Shown here: positions 25,736-34,925 of the stretch, piece by piece
How the letters are laid out: each line of letters starts with the position of its first letter
Numbering within the stretch: the first letter of the stretch is position 1
DNA from: Bacteroidia bacterium
GTDB taxonomy: Bacteria; Bacteroidota; Bacteroidia; Flavobacteriales; Flavobacteriaceae
Length of the DNA: 64,000 bases
NCBI GenBank assembly: GCA_030432635.1
Contig: JAUIMB010000005.1
Coordinates: 1-64,000 of the forward strand
Direction of reading: 5' to 3'
Translations under genes and position numbers: made by a program
Notes under the pieces: model-generated
What the model was told of the DNA's origin: nothing
The model's database searches: none
What the model saw: only the letters and a program-made list of their open reading frames with translations

Positions 25736-27190
25736 ATGGGAAGTTCATACATTGATCTACACTGTCATCCCTCATTAAAACCCTATGGAAAAAGCTTTAA
25801 ATACAATCCTCAAAAATTAAACAACCTCAACAGTGGTCGCAAAAACTCCATATGGCATTATAGTCCACCCAATTTTCTAGAACGCCAGGTCAATCGAGTA
25901 TTAACACTGACGAAATTTACCCAAACTGATATGACAGCCTTGGCGAGAACCGATTGCAAGGTAGTTGTGATCTCATTGTATCCATTTGAAAAACACTTCC
26001 TTAAAGACAAAATACTCGGACTAAAAGGTATATCCGATCTTTTGGTAAACCTAGCCGCTGGAGTAAGCCAAAAACGAATCGACAACCTTAGAAATCACAA
26101 AAGCTATTTCCAGGATCTAAATGATGAATACGACTATTATATGCAACTGCACAATTATGCACAGGTTATAAAAGGTGTGACCTTTACCTATCGCATGGTT
26201 AGAAATTATACAGACATTACCAATAACATCGAGAGCTCGACCTCAGATCGAAGAATCATCAGTCTTGTACCTACAATTGAAGGTGCTCATGCTTTCGAAA
26301 CAGGTCTAGACAAAGATAAGGACATGGCTAACGAGGAAACCGTATTGCACAACATTGATACCGTAAAAAATTGGGAACACAAACCTCTTTTTATTACTCT
26401 AGCACATCATTTTTATAATGAAATTTGTGGGCATGCCAGGAGCATCAATATTGGTGCAATTAAGGATAACCAAAATAGAGGCCTCGATACAGGAGTGACC
26501 GAATTGGGCTTCAAGGTAATCCATAAATTGCTGGACAACTCCAACAACAAACGTATCCTCATAGACATCAAACATATGAGTAGAGCGTCAAGAACCACAT
26601 TTTACGAACTTCTAGACTCAACTTATGCCACAGAAAACATTCCAATTGTAGTTAGTCATGGTGCTGCCAATGGTAGAATGTCAATCGAAGATCCCGATAC
26701 ATCGAGTGGAGAACAGTCTCAATATTTTAGGGAGGATGACATCAATTTTTACGATTCTGAAATTCTCCGCATAGCCAAATCCAAAGGCATTTTTGGTTTG
26801 CAATTAGACGAAAGGCGTATCGCCAACAAAAGCGCCATCAGAAGTTCAAGAATCTACTGGCCAAGCCGAAAACGGCTTTACAGAAATAAGTCGGATTTGA
26901 TCTGGAGGCAAATTCGCCATGTTGCGGAATTATTGGACAAGCATGGCCTCTTTTGCTGGGAAACCATGGCAATAGGTTCAGATTTTGATGGTATCGTAAA
27001 CCCGATTAAAGGGTTATGGACAGCCGAAAATCTCGAAGACATAAAACCATTCCTCATTGAAAAAGCCGAAACATATCTCAGTGTACACAAATCACAATAT
27101 CAAGCTCAAAACCAAATATCTGCCAATGAGATAATCGACAGAGTACTCTACATAAATGCAAATGAATTTTTAAAACGGAATTTCATTTAA
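25736..27190 (+). CDS. M19 membrane-dipeptidase family protein
   Basis: 484 residues from the ATG at 25736, chosen because the amidohydrolase strand SYIDLHCHP begins there; an upstream in-frame ATG at 25679 would add a hydrophobic stretch. Motifs in order: DLHCH metal motif, PTIEGAHAF (bridging Glu), LAHHFYN, VVSHGAANG, and GSDFDGIVNP near the C-terminus. The family hydrolyses dipeptides, often D-amino acid containing. The protein is longer than renal-dipeptidase-like enzymes, with an inserted region around residues 90-150. Confidence 0.8.
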   Translation: MGSSYIDLHCHPSLKPYGKSFKYNPQKLNNLNSGRKNSIWHYSPPNFLERQVNRVLTLTKFTQTDMTALARTDCKVVVISLYPFEKHFLKDKILGLKGISDLLVNLAAGVSQKRIDNLRNHKSYFQDLNDEYDYYMQLHNYAQVIKGVTFTYRMVRNYTDITNNIESSTSDRRIISLVPTIEGAHAFETGLDKDKDMANEETVLHNIDTVKNWEHKPLFITLAHHFYNEICGHARSINIGAIKDNQNRGLDTGVTELGFKVIHKLLDNSNNKRILIDIKHMSRASRTTFYELLDSTYATENIPIVVSHGAANGRMSIEDPDTSSGEQSQYFREDDINFYDSEILRIAKSKGIFGLQLDERRIANKSAIRSSRIYWPSRKRLYRNKSDLIWRQIRHVAELLDKHGLFCWETMAIGSDFDGIVNPIKGLWTAENLEDIKPFLIEKAETYLSVHKSQYQAQNQISANEIIDRVLYINANEFLKRNFI

Positions 27191-27312
27191 AATACTCGTC
27201 CTGAAGATTTACCTAAACTAAAACCTAAGTAAGCTTTGCCTCAAAGGATGTATTAGATTGACATTAAAAAATGACTACTTTTGAAGCGTTAATCTTAAAG
27301 CCAATTATATCA

Positions 27313-27786
27313 ATGAACGACAAAGAATATTTTATGAAAGAAGCAGTGGATGCTGCTTTGAGAGGGATGAACAATAATGAAGGAGGTCCTTTTGGATGCG
27401 TTGTAGTTAAAGATGGAAAAATTGTTGGCCGAGGCAATAATAAGGTCACTTCAACCAACGATCCAACAGCACATGCAGAAGTCACTGCCATTCGAGATGC
27501 TTGCAAAAACTTAGATTCATTTCAATTGGATGGTTGTGAAATTTACACCTCCTGCGAACCCTGTCCAATGTGTTTGGGTGCCATTTATTGGGCTCGACCA
27601 GATAAAGTTTACTATGGGAGCAACCAAGTTGATGCTGCTAATATTGGGTTCGATGATGCCTTTATCTACAAGGAAATCCCTTTACCTTATGATAAGCGTA
27701 GTATTCCATTTGAGCAATTAGCGCGTGAAATTGCCATAACACCTTTTCAGGAGTGGACAAAAAAAGAAGATAAAACAGAATATTGA
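27313..27786 (+). CDS. guaD: Guanine deaminase (nucleoside deaminase family)
   Basis: 157 residues from the ATG at 27313, which matches the family length; the ATG at 27271 adds 14 residues with no homology pattern. Zinc motifs HAEVTAI and SCEPCPMCLGA are those of cytidine-deaminase-fold guanine deaminases such as B. subtilis GuaD, as is the C-terminal region. It converts guanine to xanthine. It precedes the arsenosugar cluster, separated by about 120 bases. Confidence 0.85.
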   Translation: MNDKEYFMKEAVDAALRGMNNNEGGPFGCVVVKDGKIVGRGNNKVTSTNDPTAHAEVTAIRDACKNLDSFQLDGCEIYTSCEPCPMCLGAIYWARPDKVYYGSNQVDAANIGFDDAFIYKEIPLPYDKRSIPFEQLAREIAITPFQEWTKKEDKTEY

Positions 27787-27788
27787 GT

Positions 27789-27805
27789 CGTTCTATCTTG
27801 ATATT
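27789..27805 (+). promoter_or_regulatory. CGTTCTATCTT-type repeat upstream of the AhpD-like gene
   Basis: CGTTCTATCTTGATATT at this place and CGTTCTATCTTAACATT at 31435-31451 (before arsM) are identical over 11 bases and match as R-Y-ATT beyond. The repeat may be a promoter or regulator site of the arsenosugar cluster. Confidence 0.35.
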
Positions 27806-27906
27806 TATGTTACTTCAAGAACTTTTGAAATTTTCTGTAATCATTGGGAATTAACTTCGACAAAAAATATTATATTTCTTTTCTTACAAATCCTAAAACC
27901 CAATAT

Positions 27907-28242
27907 ATGTCTAAAACATATTACGATCCTACAGATCTCAGAAAGTTTGGAAACATCACAGAATGGAGTGAAGAACTTGGCAACAAATTTTTTGAATACT
28001 ACGGAAAAGTGTTCGAGGAAGGTGCCCTTTCTGCTCGTGAAAAAGCACTTATCGCTTTAGCCGTAGCCCATACCGAACAATGTCCATATTGTATTGATGC
28101 GTACACAAAAGATACCCTTCAACGTGGTGTGACCAAGGAAGAAATGATGGAAGCCATTCATGTTGGTGCTGCTATAAAAAGTGGTGCAACACTGGTACAT
28201 GGTGTGCAAATGATGAACAAGGTGAACAAACTTGATGGTTAA
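27907..28242 (+). CDS. Arsenosugar-cluster AhpD-like peroxidase-family protein
   Basis: 111 residues from the ATG at 27907, chosen to match the family start MSKTYY. A carboxymuconolactone decarboxylase/AhpD fold with EQCPYCIDAYTKD, the CxxC redox pair, and a conserved downstream His (MEAIHVGAAIKSG). It matches the small peroxidase-like protein known to accompany ArsS. The gene is the first of the cluster and is followed at 59 bases by arsS. Confidence 0.85.
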   Translation: MSKTYYDPTDLRKFGNITEWSEELGNKFFEYYGKVFEEGALSAREKALIALAVAHTEQCPYCIDAYTKDTLQRGVTKEEMMEAIHVGAAIKSGATLVHGVQMMNKVNKLDG

Positions 28243-28301
28243 AACAAAACCAATACGCGAGTTATCACGTAAGTAAGATTGACAAACACAGAGCACGATT
28301 A

Positions 28302-29357
28302 ATGGCAACAAAGTCCCTAAAAAAAAGACATAGCGATTTAGCAAATAGCAATCGACAACTAGATATCTTATCCAATGGTATTTTTCAAAGTGGAGCATTA
28401 CCAAAGTTTAAAGATAAGATTGCCGAGACCAACCAATTCCCGATTAAAGCTAAAACGCTGGAAATCTTACAGATAAATGTTGGCTATATGTGCAATCAAG
28501 TGTGTGATCACTGCCATGTAGATGCTGGTCCAGACCGTCAGGAAATCATGACAAAAAAAACCATGCAACAGTGTTTGGATGTCATTAAGACCACTGGAGC
28601 TCACACCTTGGATTTAACTGGTGGTGCACCAGAAATGAATCCGAACTTCAGGTGGTTTGTCGAAGAAGCTTCCAAAGCTGGTATCAAGGATTTTATTGTG
28701 AGGTCCAACCTCACCATCATACGTGCCAATAAAAAATATCATGATTTACCTGAATTCTTTAAAAAACATAAGGTTCATGTGGTAAGTTCAATGCCACATT
28801 GGACAAAAGGCAAAACCGACAAACAACGTGGCAATGGTGTTTTTGACAAGTCCATCACAGCTTTACAAGAACTCAACGCTGTTGGCTATGGTATGCCTGA
28901 TAGTGATCTTTGCCTGGATTTGGTCTATAATCCCTCAGGTGCTTTTTTACCTAGTGACCAAACTGCAATGGAAAAAGATTTTAAAAACGCATTACTGGAT
29001 GATTTCGGTATTCATTTCCATAATTTGTTTGCCATTACCAATCTACCAATTAGTCGTTTTTTGGATTACCTGATTGCTTCAGAAAATTATGAAGATTACA
29101 TGTATCAATTGGTAGAGGCCTATAATCCTTCAGCAGTAGCCAATGTGATGTGCACCAATACGCTTTCGGTAAGTTGGGATGGTTATTTATTCGATTGTGA
29201 TTTTAACCAAATGCTTGAACTTCCTGTCAATGGTAAAGTAAAACATATTTCAGACTACAATGAAGCGCTTCTCAAAGGAAGGAATATTGTTATCTCCCAA
29301 CATTGCTATGGTTGTACAGCTGGTGCTGGCAGTAGCTGTCAAGGCACAGTAGCTTGA
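28302..29357 (+). CDS. arsS: Arsenosugar biosynthesis radical SAM protein ArsS
   Basis: 351 residues. The radical SAM motif is C64-x3-C68-x2-C71 (CNQVCDHC), followed by LDLTGGAPEMNP (glycine-rich SAM-binding). The C-terminal DUF3641 region includes the Cys-rich ending HCYGCTAGAGSSCQG, as in ArsS. ArsS is thought to transfer the SAM-derived 5'-deoxyadenosyl group to dimethylarsenite on the way to arsenosugars. All Cys motifs are present. Confidence 0.93.
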   Translation: MATKSLKKRHSDLANSNRQLDILSNGIFQSGALPKFKDKIAETNQFPIKAKTLEILQINVGYMCNQVCDHCHVDAGPDRQEIMTKKTMQQCLDVIKTTGAHTLDLTGGAPEMNPNFRWFVEEASKAGIKDFIVRSNLTIIRANKKYHDLPEFFKKHKVHVVSSMPHWTKGKTDKQRGNGVFDKSITALQELNAVGYGMPDSDLCLDLVYNPSGAFLPSDQTAMEKDFKNALLDDFGIHFHNLFAITNLPISRFLDYLIASENYEDYMYQLVEAYNPSAVANVMCTNTLSVSWDGYLFDCDFNQMLELPVNGKVKHISDYNEALLKGRNIVISQHCYGCTAGAGSSCQGTVA

Positions 29358-29376
29358 TAAATATCTCAAATGCCCA

Positions 29377-29964
29377 ATGCTAAGCCATAAAATGAAAATA
29401 GCGTCTCCAATACTTCGATTGCTTGTCTTTCAAACAAACTTGAAAAAGGGTAAGTCCTATGTGAACTTCTTCAGAAATCTTACCATTTTTATGTGTTTGT
29501 CAATATTTCAGTTTTCGTATGGACAAGAAACCATTACTGAGCTTTTGAGCAAACATAATTCGATGAGTGTTCCTTATATATCGGTTCAGGAATTGGCGAT
29601 GCCAAAAACAGAAGCTATTATTTTGGATGCTCGAGAACAAAATGAGTACAATGTAAGTCATATCAAGGATGCCATTTATATTGGCTATTCAGATTTCAAT
29701 ATTGAAAACATAAAAGAAACCATTCCTGATACATCTGTCAAATTGGTCGTGTATTGTTCGTTGGGTATTCGATCTGAAGCTATCGGCGAACAACTAAAAA
29801 AATTAGGATATACGAATGTTTATAATTTGTATGGTGGTATTTTTGAATGGAAAAACAAGGGTTTCACGGTTTATGATGCTAATGGACAACCTACCGAAAA
29901 TGTTCATGCCTATTCAGAAGAATGGAGTCCATGGCTATTAAATGGTACTAAAATTTATGACTGA
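29377..29964 (+). CDS. Rhodanese-like protein with signal peptide, arsenosugar cluster
   Basis: Up to 195 residues. The rhodanese domain runs from EAIILDAREQNEYN to GGIFEWKNKGF with active-site loop YCSLGIRS. The N-terminus has a hydrophobic stretch FLTIFMCLSIFQFSYGQ-like that ends in a signal peptidase site; a GTG at 29461 would begin a clean signal peptide (MNFFRN...), so the true start may be there rather than at the ATG at 29377. It probably acts in the periplasm as a sulfur or arsenic-species thiol carrier. It is encoded between arsS and the DUF2064 gene, which it overlaps. Confidence 0.75.
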   Translation: MLSHKMKIASPILRLLVFQTNLKKGKSYVNFFRNLTIFMCLSIFQFSYGQETITELLSKHNSMSVPYISVQELAMPKTEAIILDAREQNEYNVSHIKDAIYIGYSDFNIENIKETIPDTSVKLVVYCSLGIRSEAIGEQLKKLGYTNVYNLYGGIFEWKNKGFTVYDANGQPTENVHAYSEEWSPWLLNGTKIYD

Positions 29965-30586
29965 AGCACTAGTAATTGTCTTTGTAAAAAATATCAAACT
30001 CGGAACCGTCAAAACGCGATTAGCAAAAACCATTGGCAATGTTGGAGCCTTTGAGGTCTACTCCGAATTGGTAAAAATCACCGAAAATGCTACTGAACAA
30101 TTAGATATTGACAAGCACATTTATTTTTCAGATGCAGTTGTTCAAAGCAAATGGAAAAACGATTATAAAACAGTTCAGTGTGGTAAAGATTTAGGCGAGC
30201 GTATGCAAAATGCATTCAAAGATGGGTTTGAAGCTGGCTACAAGAAGATTGTTCTTATTGGCTCAGATTTACCAGATATTACAGCAAATCACATTCTACA
30301 AGGCATTGAAGCCTTAAATCACAACAACATTGTATTCGGTCCTGCTGAAGATGGTGGCTACTACCTCATTGGTATGTCTAACCTTAATACCATGTTGTTT
30401 GAGAATAAGCCTTGGAGTCAACCCAGTTTACTGAATATTACACTCAACGAACTTAAACAGCACAGTATCAAGCATCACCTTTTGGAAACACTAAATGACA
30501 TTGACACCTTCGAGGACTTGACTACCTCGAACTTTTACAAATCAAACAAAAAACTACAAGAAAAAATACAGCAATTGAATGATTAA
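29957..30586 (+). CDS. TIGR04282-type (DUF2064) arsenosugar glycosyltransferase
   Basis: 209 residues from the ATG at 29957, overlapping the rhodanese stop; an upstream ATG at 29942 is also in frame. GT-A-like fold with VFVKNIKLGTVKTRLAKTIG, the VLIGSDLPD metal strand and FGPAEDGGYYLIG. This family is linked to arsenosugar clusters by gene context. It ends 8 bases inside the purine nucleoside phosphorylase gene. Confidence 0.85.
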   Translation: MTEALVIVFVKNIKLGTVKTRLAKTIGNVGAFEVYSELVKITENATEQLDIDKHIYFSDAVVQSKWKNDYKTVQCGKDLGERMQNAFKDGFEAGYKKIVLIGSDLPDITANHILQGIEALNHNNIVFGPAEDGGYYLIGMSNLNTMLFENKPWSQPSLLNITLNELKQHSIKHHLLETLNDIDTFEDLTTSNFYKSNKKLQEKIQQLND

Positions 30587-31391
30587 ATTTATTAAAGAAA
30601 CAGCAAAATACCTGAAATCCAAAGGCTTTGACAATCCTGAAATTGGCATTATCCTAGGCACAGGTCTTGGACAACTTATTGAACAATTGGAAATCATCAA
30701 GGAAGTGAGTTATAACCACATTCCCAATTTTCCAACAGCTACGGTCGAATTCCATAAGGGTAAATTGATTTATGGTGTTTTGGAAGGCAAGAAGGTTATT
30801 GTCATGCAAGGTCGTTTTCACATTTACGAGGGTTACACATTACAAGACGTCACCTATCCTGTGCGTGTGATGAAGCAATTAGGGATTTCAACATTATTGG
30901 TATCTAATGCTGCTGGTGCCATTAACCTCAACTTCAAAAAGGGAGAACTTATGTTAATTGATGATCATATCAATTTACAAGGAAGTTCACCTCTAGCTTT
31001 TAAGGGTGTTGGAAAGTTAGGTGAACGATTTACCGATATGAGTGCGCCTTATGATGCCAATATCAATGCTACTTTTGAGGCTATTGCCAAAACCAATGGC
31101 ATAACGTTGCACAAAGGTGTATATGCTTCAGTTGTAGGTCCTCAACTTGAAACTAGGGCTGAATACAGAATGTTGAAAATCATTGGAGCCGATGCTGTAG
31201 GTATGAGTACTGTTCCTGAAATAATTGTTGCCAATCATTTAAATTTGAAAGTGGCTGCGATATCAGTTCTTACAGATGAATGTGATCCAAATGACCTCAA
31301 ACCAGTAAATATTACTGACATCATGGCTATGGCTGCAAAAGCCGAACCTGATATGATTACATTATTTACAGAGTTGATAAAGCGTCTATAG
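30579..31391 (+). CDS. Purine nucleoside phosphorylase
   Basis: 270 residues, trimeric PNP type. Motifs: GIILGTGLGQL, MQGRFHIYEGYT, LLVSNAAGAIN, GVYASVVGPQLETRAEYRM and DAVGMSTVPE. In arsenosugar clusters the PNP is proposed to remove adenine from the arsenic-adenosyl intermediate by phosphorolysis, leaving the sugar phosphate for the transferases. Confidence 0.92.
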   Translation: MIKFIKETAKYLKSKGFDNPEIGIILGTGLGQLIEQLEIIKEVSYNHIPNFPTATVEFHKGKLIYGVLEGKKVIVMQGRFHIYEGYTLQDVTYPVRVMKQLGISTLLVSNAAGAINLNFKKGELMLIDDHINLQGSSPLAFKGVGKLGERFTDMSAPYDANINATFEAIAKTNGITLHKGVYASVVGPQLETRAEYRMLKIIGADAVGMSTVPEIIVANHLNLKVAAISVLTDECDPNDLKPVNITDIMAMAAKAEPDMITLFTELIKRL

Positions 31392-31434
31392 CAAACGTTC
31401 ACTCATATAAAATCTTAACTCGAAAGTCGCAGGA

Positions 31435-31451
31435 CGTTCTATCTTAACATT
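31435..31451 (+). promoter_or_regulatory. CGTTCTATCTT-type repeat upstream of arsM
   Basis: Second copy of the repeat at 27789-27805, in the 75-base gap before arsM, 16-32 bases before its start. See that entry. Confidence 0.35.
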
Positions 31452-31466
31452 AAACCAAACAAAAAA

Positions 31467-32435
31467 ATGAGTTACTTGGATACCACATACAACGTTTATA
31501 AGGAGGCTGCATTAACTCCAGATGTTGGACTTTGCTGCACAACCAATCCCATTTGGGAACTTCCTGGTTTAAAAATACCAAGAATTATGCAAGAGATGAA
31601 TTACGGCTGTGGCTCCACGGTTCATGCTCGTGATTTGACCAATAATCCGAAGACACTCTATGTTGGTGTTGGTGGTGGCATGGAACTATTGCAATTCGCT
31701 TATTTTAATCGCCAAAAAGGAGGTGTCGTTGGTATTGATATGGTAGATGAAATGCTGGAAGCCTCTCGCAAAAACTTTAAGGAAGCTGAAGCACAAAACG
31801 ATTGGTTCAAATCTGAATTTGTAGAACTCAAAAAGGGAGACGCACTACATCTTCCTCTTGAGGACAACAGTATTGATGTGGCTGCGCAAAATTGCTTATT
31901 CAATATTTTTAAGGCTGAGGATTTAAAAAAGGCCATTGCTGAAATGTACCGTGTCTTAAAACCACATGGTCGATTGGTCATGAGTGATCCAACTTGTGAG
32001 CAACCTATGAATAATAAATTACGTAACGACGACCGCTTGAGAGCATTGTGCTTGAGTGGCAGTTTACCAATTGCTGAATATGTAAAGGCACTAACAGATG
32101 CTGGATTTGGGACCATTGAAATCAGAGCTCGAAAACCCTATCGTATTTTAGATCCTAAACACTATCCAACTGACGAGATCATTTATATAGAATCTATTGA
32201 AGTAGCAGCCATCAAAGATCCTATGCCAGCAGATGGACCTTGCGTGTTTACAGGAAAAGCTGCCATATATTTTGGTAGTGATGATTATTTTGATGATAAC
32301 GCTGGCCATGTGCTCCTAAAGAATCAACCACTGGCCATTTGTGATAAAACTGCAAAAGCGCTTCAAGATTTGGATAGAGATGATATTTTCATCAGCGAAT
32401 CGACTTTTCATTATGATGGTGGAGGCTGCTGCTAA
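31467..32435 (+). CDS. arsM: Arsenosugar biosynthesis arsenite methyltransferase ArsM
   Basis: 322 residues. The SAM-binding motif is YVGVGGGMELL, with FNIFKAEDLKKAIAEMYRVLKP as the post-I region. Several Cys positions typical of ArsM are seen: GLCCTTNP near the start, a DPTCEQP segment and a terminal GGGCC. It methylates arsenite, the first step towards dimethylarsenite used by ArsS. The variant with the GGGCC tail is the one in arsenosugar clusters. Confidence 0.9.
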   Translation: MSYLDTTYNVYKEAALTPDVGLCCTTNPIWELPGLKIPRIMQEMNYGCGSTVHARDLTNNPKTLYVGVGGGMELLQFAYFNRQKGGVVGIDMVDEMLEASRKNFKEAEAQNDWFKSEFVELKKGDALHLPLEDNSIDVAAQNCLFNIFKAEDLKKAIAEMYRVLKPHGRLVMSDPTCEQPMNNKLRNDDRLRALCLSGSLPIAEYVKALTDAGFGTIEIRARKPYRILDPKHYPTDEIIYIESIEVAAIKDPMPADGPCVFTGKAAIYFGSDDYFDDNAGHVLLKNQPLAICDKTAKALQDLDRDDIFISESTFHYDGGGCC

Positions 32436-32553
32436 AGTTCGATCAATACTTATCGGTAAGTCAAGCTAGTTCTGCCATAAATGTTCAGTGCACAAATCGG
32501 CAATGTAAGTTATAAGGTTCATAAGGGACTAATCCTAAATAACAATCAAAGGA

Positions 32554-33507
32554 ATGAAATACCTTTTACTACTCATGGTCATCTTTTTTTCCAGCTCATG
32601 TTGCGGAACCAAACAAGTTGTTGAATCGAACAAGCAAAAAAAAGAACTAGCAATGGTTTCTGAACACCCTGTTTCGGTGGAAAGCAATTATGAAAAAGAC
32701 ACTAAAGACCAAGAGCAAAAAGTTGATGAGATTGTTGGTTCTGAAGCCGAAGCAACTATAAACACTGGAAATCATGAACAAGAACACTCATTACCTTCAA
32801 CTCATGGCACGCAACAGGAAGCGTTTACCCAAACTGTGACACAACGCACTTTGACAGAGCATCAATTATGGGATGAACTATTAGAGAAGCATGTCTCGAA
32901 TGATGGAAAAGTTGATTATTTAGGGTTTAAGAAAGACCACAGAGAACTCCTAGGATATGTACGGATTCTTCAAATGACATATGAAAAACTGAACCAAACA
33001 GGAAACAGGACACCACACGAATTATTGGCCTTTTGGATTAATGCGTACAATGCACTAACCGTCGATTTGATTCTTAGAAGCCATCCCTTAGAAAGTATAA
33101 AGGACATCAAGGATCCATGGGATCAACGTTTGTGGAAATTTGGCGACAAATGGTTAAGCCTAAATCATATTGAGCATCAAATTCTACGTAAAATGAATGA
33201 ACCCAGAATTCATTTTGCAATAGTTTGCGCATCGGTATCTTGCCCAAAACTTCAAAACAAAGCGTTTACTGCAGAAGGTCTAGACGAACAATTGACACAA
33301 GCAACAAAAGCATTTTTATCTGATGGCTCAAAAAACCAACTCTCTGAAGACAGCATCAAGATTTCAAAGATTTTCAAGTGGTTCGGTAAGGACTTCAAAA
33401 CAAAGGATAGCAATTTGATTGATTTTCTGAATCAATATTCAGATGTTAAAATTTCCGACAAGGCAAACAAAAGCTACTTGGACTACAACTGGGATTTGAA
33501 TGATTAA
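32554..33507 (+). CDS. DUF547 lipoprotein, arsenosugar cluster
   Basis: 317 residues. A lipoprotein signal peptide (MKYLLLLMVIFFSSSC) is followed by an acidic low-complexity linker (residues about 25-105) and a DUF547 domain with LLAFWINAYNALTVDLILR, HFAIVCASVSCPKL and a C-terminal FKWFGKDF. DUF547 proteins are common in arsenosugar and redox gene clusters; their reaction is unknown. Mature protein should sit in the inner leaflet of the outer membrane or the periplasm. Confidence 0.8.
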   Translation: MKYLLLLMVIFFSSSCCGTKQVVESNKQKKELAMVSEHPVSVESNYEKDTKDQEQKVDEIVGSEAEATINTGNHEQEHSLPSTHGTQQEAFTQTVTQRTLTEHQLWDELLEKHVSNDGKVDYLGFKKDHRELLGYVRILQMTYEKLNQTGNRTPHELLAFWINAYNALTVDLILRSHPLESIKDIKDPWDQRLWKFGDKWLSLNHIEHQILRKMNEPRIHFAIVCASVSCPKLQNKAFTAEGLDEQLTQATKAFLSDGSKNQLSEDSIKISKIFKWFGKDFKTKDSNLIDFLNQYSDVKISDKANKSYLDYNWDLND

Positions 33508-33540
33508 AACTGTGCACTTAGATATACCGTAAATAGTGAT

Positions 33541-34239
33541 ATGATTAGTGTAATTATACCTGTTTTAAATGAAGTTGGCACGATTGGCAATCTGATAGCA
33601 CATCTCATTGAGCATTCCAACCCAGACAACCTTACGGAAATTATTATCGTTGATGGTGGAAGTACTGATGGAACGACTGACCTGGTCATGAACATGAGTT
33701 CTAACCTACCTGGCGTCAACCTTTTAAACTCTAATAAAGGCAGAGCTAAACAAATGAACCTTGGTGCAACCCAAGCGAAGGGAGCTATTCTTTATTTTTT
33801 GCATGCAGACTCGTTTCCTCCAAAGCACTTTGATTCGTATATTATTTCTGAAGTGAAACAAGGGCACAAAGCAGGATGCTTTAGATTACAGTTTGACAGT
33901 GATCATTGGTGGTTGCGATTGGCCAGTTGGTTGACACAGTTTTCATGGCGTGCTTGTCGAGGTGGAGATCAAAGTCAGTTTATAACGCGTGCACTATTTG
34001 ATGAAATTGGTGGTTACGATGAAGATTATATCATATACGAAGACAATATCCTTATCAACGAACTCTACGCCAGAAAGCAATTTGTCGTCATCAACAAAAA
34101 GATAAGAACTTCAGCGCGATTGTACCGAAAACACGGTATTTGGAAACTACAATATCATTTTTGGGCCATTTATGTCAAACGATGGTTTGGAGCAACAGCC
34201 GATGAAATGCTCGCCTACTACAACAAGCACATTTCTTAG
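33541..34239 (+). CDS. TIGR04283-type arsenosugar glycosyltransferase (GT2)
   Basis: 232 residues. GT2 fold: SVIIPVLNEVGTIG, IIIVDGGSTDGT, LYFLHADSFPP and GGDQSQFITRALFDEIGGYDEDYIIYEDNIL. Together with the DUF2064 protein it makes the transferase pair of arsenosugar clusters, likely to attach a sugar or glycerol aglycone to the arsenoriboside. It is the last gene of the cluster in this strand. Confidence 0.88.
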   Translation: MISVIIPVLNEVGTIGNLIAHLIEHSNPDNLTEIIIVDGGSTDGTTDLVMNMSSNLPGVNLLNSNKGRAKQMNLGATQAKGAILYFLHADSFPPKHFDSYIISEVKQGHKAGCFRLQFDSDHWWLRLASWLTQFSWRACRGGDQSQFITRALFDEIGGYDEDYIIYEDNILINELYARKQFVVINKKIRTSARLYRKHGIWKLQYHFWAIYVKRWFGATADEMLAYYNKHIS

Positions 34240-34247
34240 CGCACAAA

Positions 34248-34273
34248 AAAAGCCACCAATTTTGGCAGCTTTT
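34248..34273. terminator. Bidirectional terminator between the arsenosugar cluster and the lipoprotein gene
   Basis: AAAAGC ... GCTTTT stem with an inner CCA/TGG pair and an ATTT loop, with A run before and T run after. It lies between two converging genes. Confidence 0.6.
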
Positions 34274-34295
34274 CTTTAAGATTGTAAATACGATT

Positions 34296-34829
34296 TTACA
34301 TTTTTACCAGACGATATTCTGCAGTTTCACTAACGTCATTGTCATTCTCATCGGTGTAATTGTCTGTAGTTCTAATGCTCAAATTAGTACCGTCAAAATA
34401 TATAACTTCAGTTAAATTTCCATCAAAACTGATAGTTCGACCTTCAGTATTAACAACATAGTCTCCAGAATCAATGATAGTAATAATTTCAGACTCTGTC
34501 ATAGGATCTTGTCCCATAACATTAGTTGTAGTTGTAATCCTAAAGCTACCTGAATTTTCATAAGTCCCATCAGAGTTAAACATTGTCCTTGCATTCGTAA
34601 ATGTATCACCAAAATAGGTGGTCGTTGCCAAGGTCACAGTATTTCCTTGAACAGTACCTGTGGTTTCAGTCATCCCTTCATAATAGGTAAATTCAAAAGT
34701 ACCCGTTAGGTTATCAATGGTTAACGCAACTTGAACTGGTCCACCATTATCATCATCACTACTACAAGCAGATAGCGTAAATATTGTCGCTACAAACAAA
34801 AAGAATTTTAAAGTTTTCATGTTCATCAT
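34296..34829 (-). CDS. Small lipocalin-like lipoprotein
   Basis: 177 residues. A lipoprotein signal peptide ends SACSSDDDNGG, a usual flavobacterial outer-membrane lipoprotein export signal (acidic residues after the Cys). The mature part is beta-rich with repeated short strands (TGTFEFTYYEG, NTVTLATTTYFG, AEYRLVKM) as in lipocalin-like DUFs. No ligand can be guessed. Three in-frame ATGs lie at the start; MKTLKFF is the natural signal-peptide start (34820). Confidence 0.75.
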   Translation of the reverse strand: MMNMKTLKFFLFVATIFTLSACSSDDDNGGPVQVALTIDNLTGTFEFTYYEGMTETTGTVQGNTVTLATTTYFGDTFTNARTMFNSDGTYENSGSFRITTTTNVMGQDPMTESEIITIIDSGDYVVNTEGRTISFDGNLTEVIYFDGTNLSIRTTDNYTDENDNDVSETAEYRLVKM

Positions 34830-34844
34830 TTAAAAATTAAGTGG

Positions 34845-34852
34845 CAAATATA
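34845..34852 (-). promoter_or_regulatory. -7 box of the lipoprotein gene
   Basis: TATATTTG on the minus strand, a perfect Bacteroidota -7 element (TAnnTTTG), 16-23 bases before the ATG at 34829. No clear -33 TTG is seen. Confidence 0.5.
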
Positions 34853-34925
34853 TAAAAACTAGGCCATTGACGTTTATTGATATGATAAATTGTTCGATTG
34901 ATTTAAAAACAACGATACAGATCGG

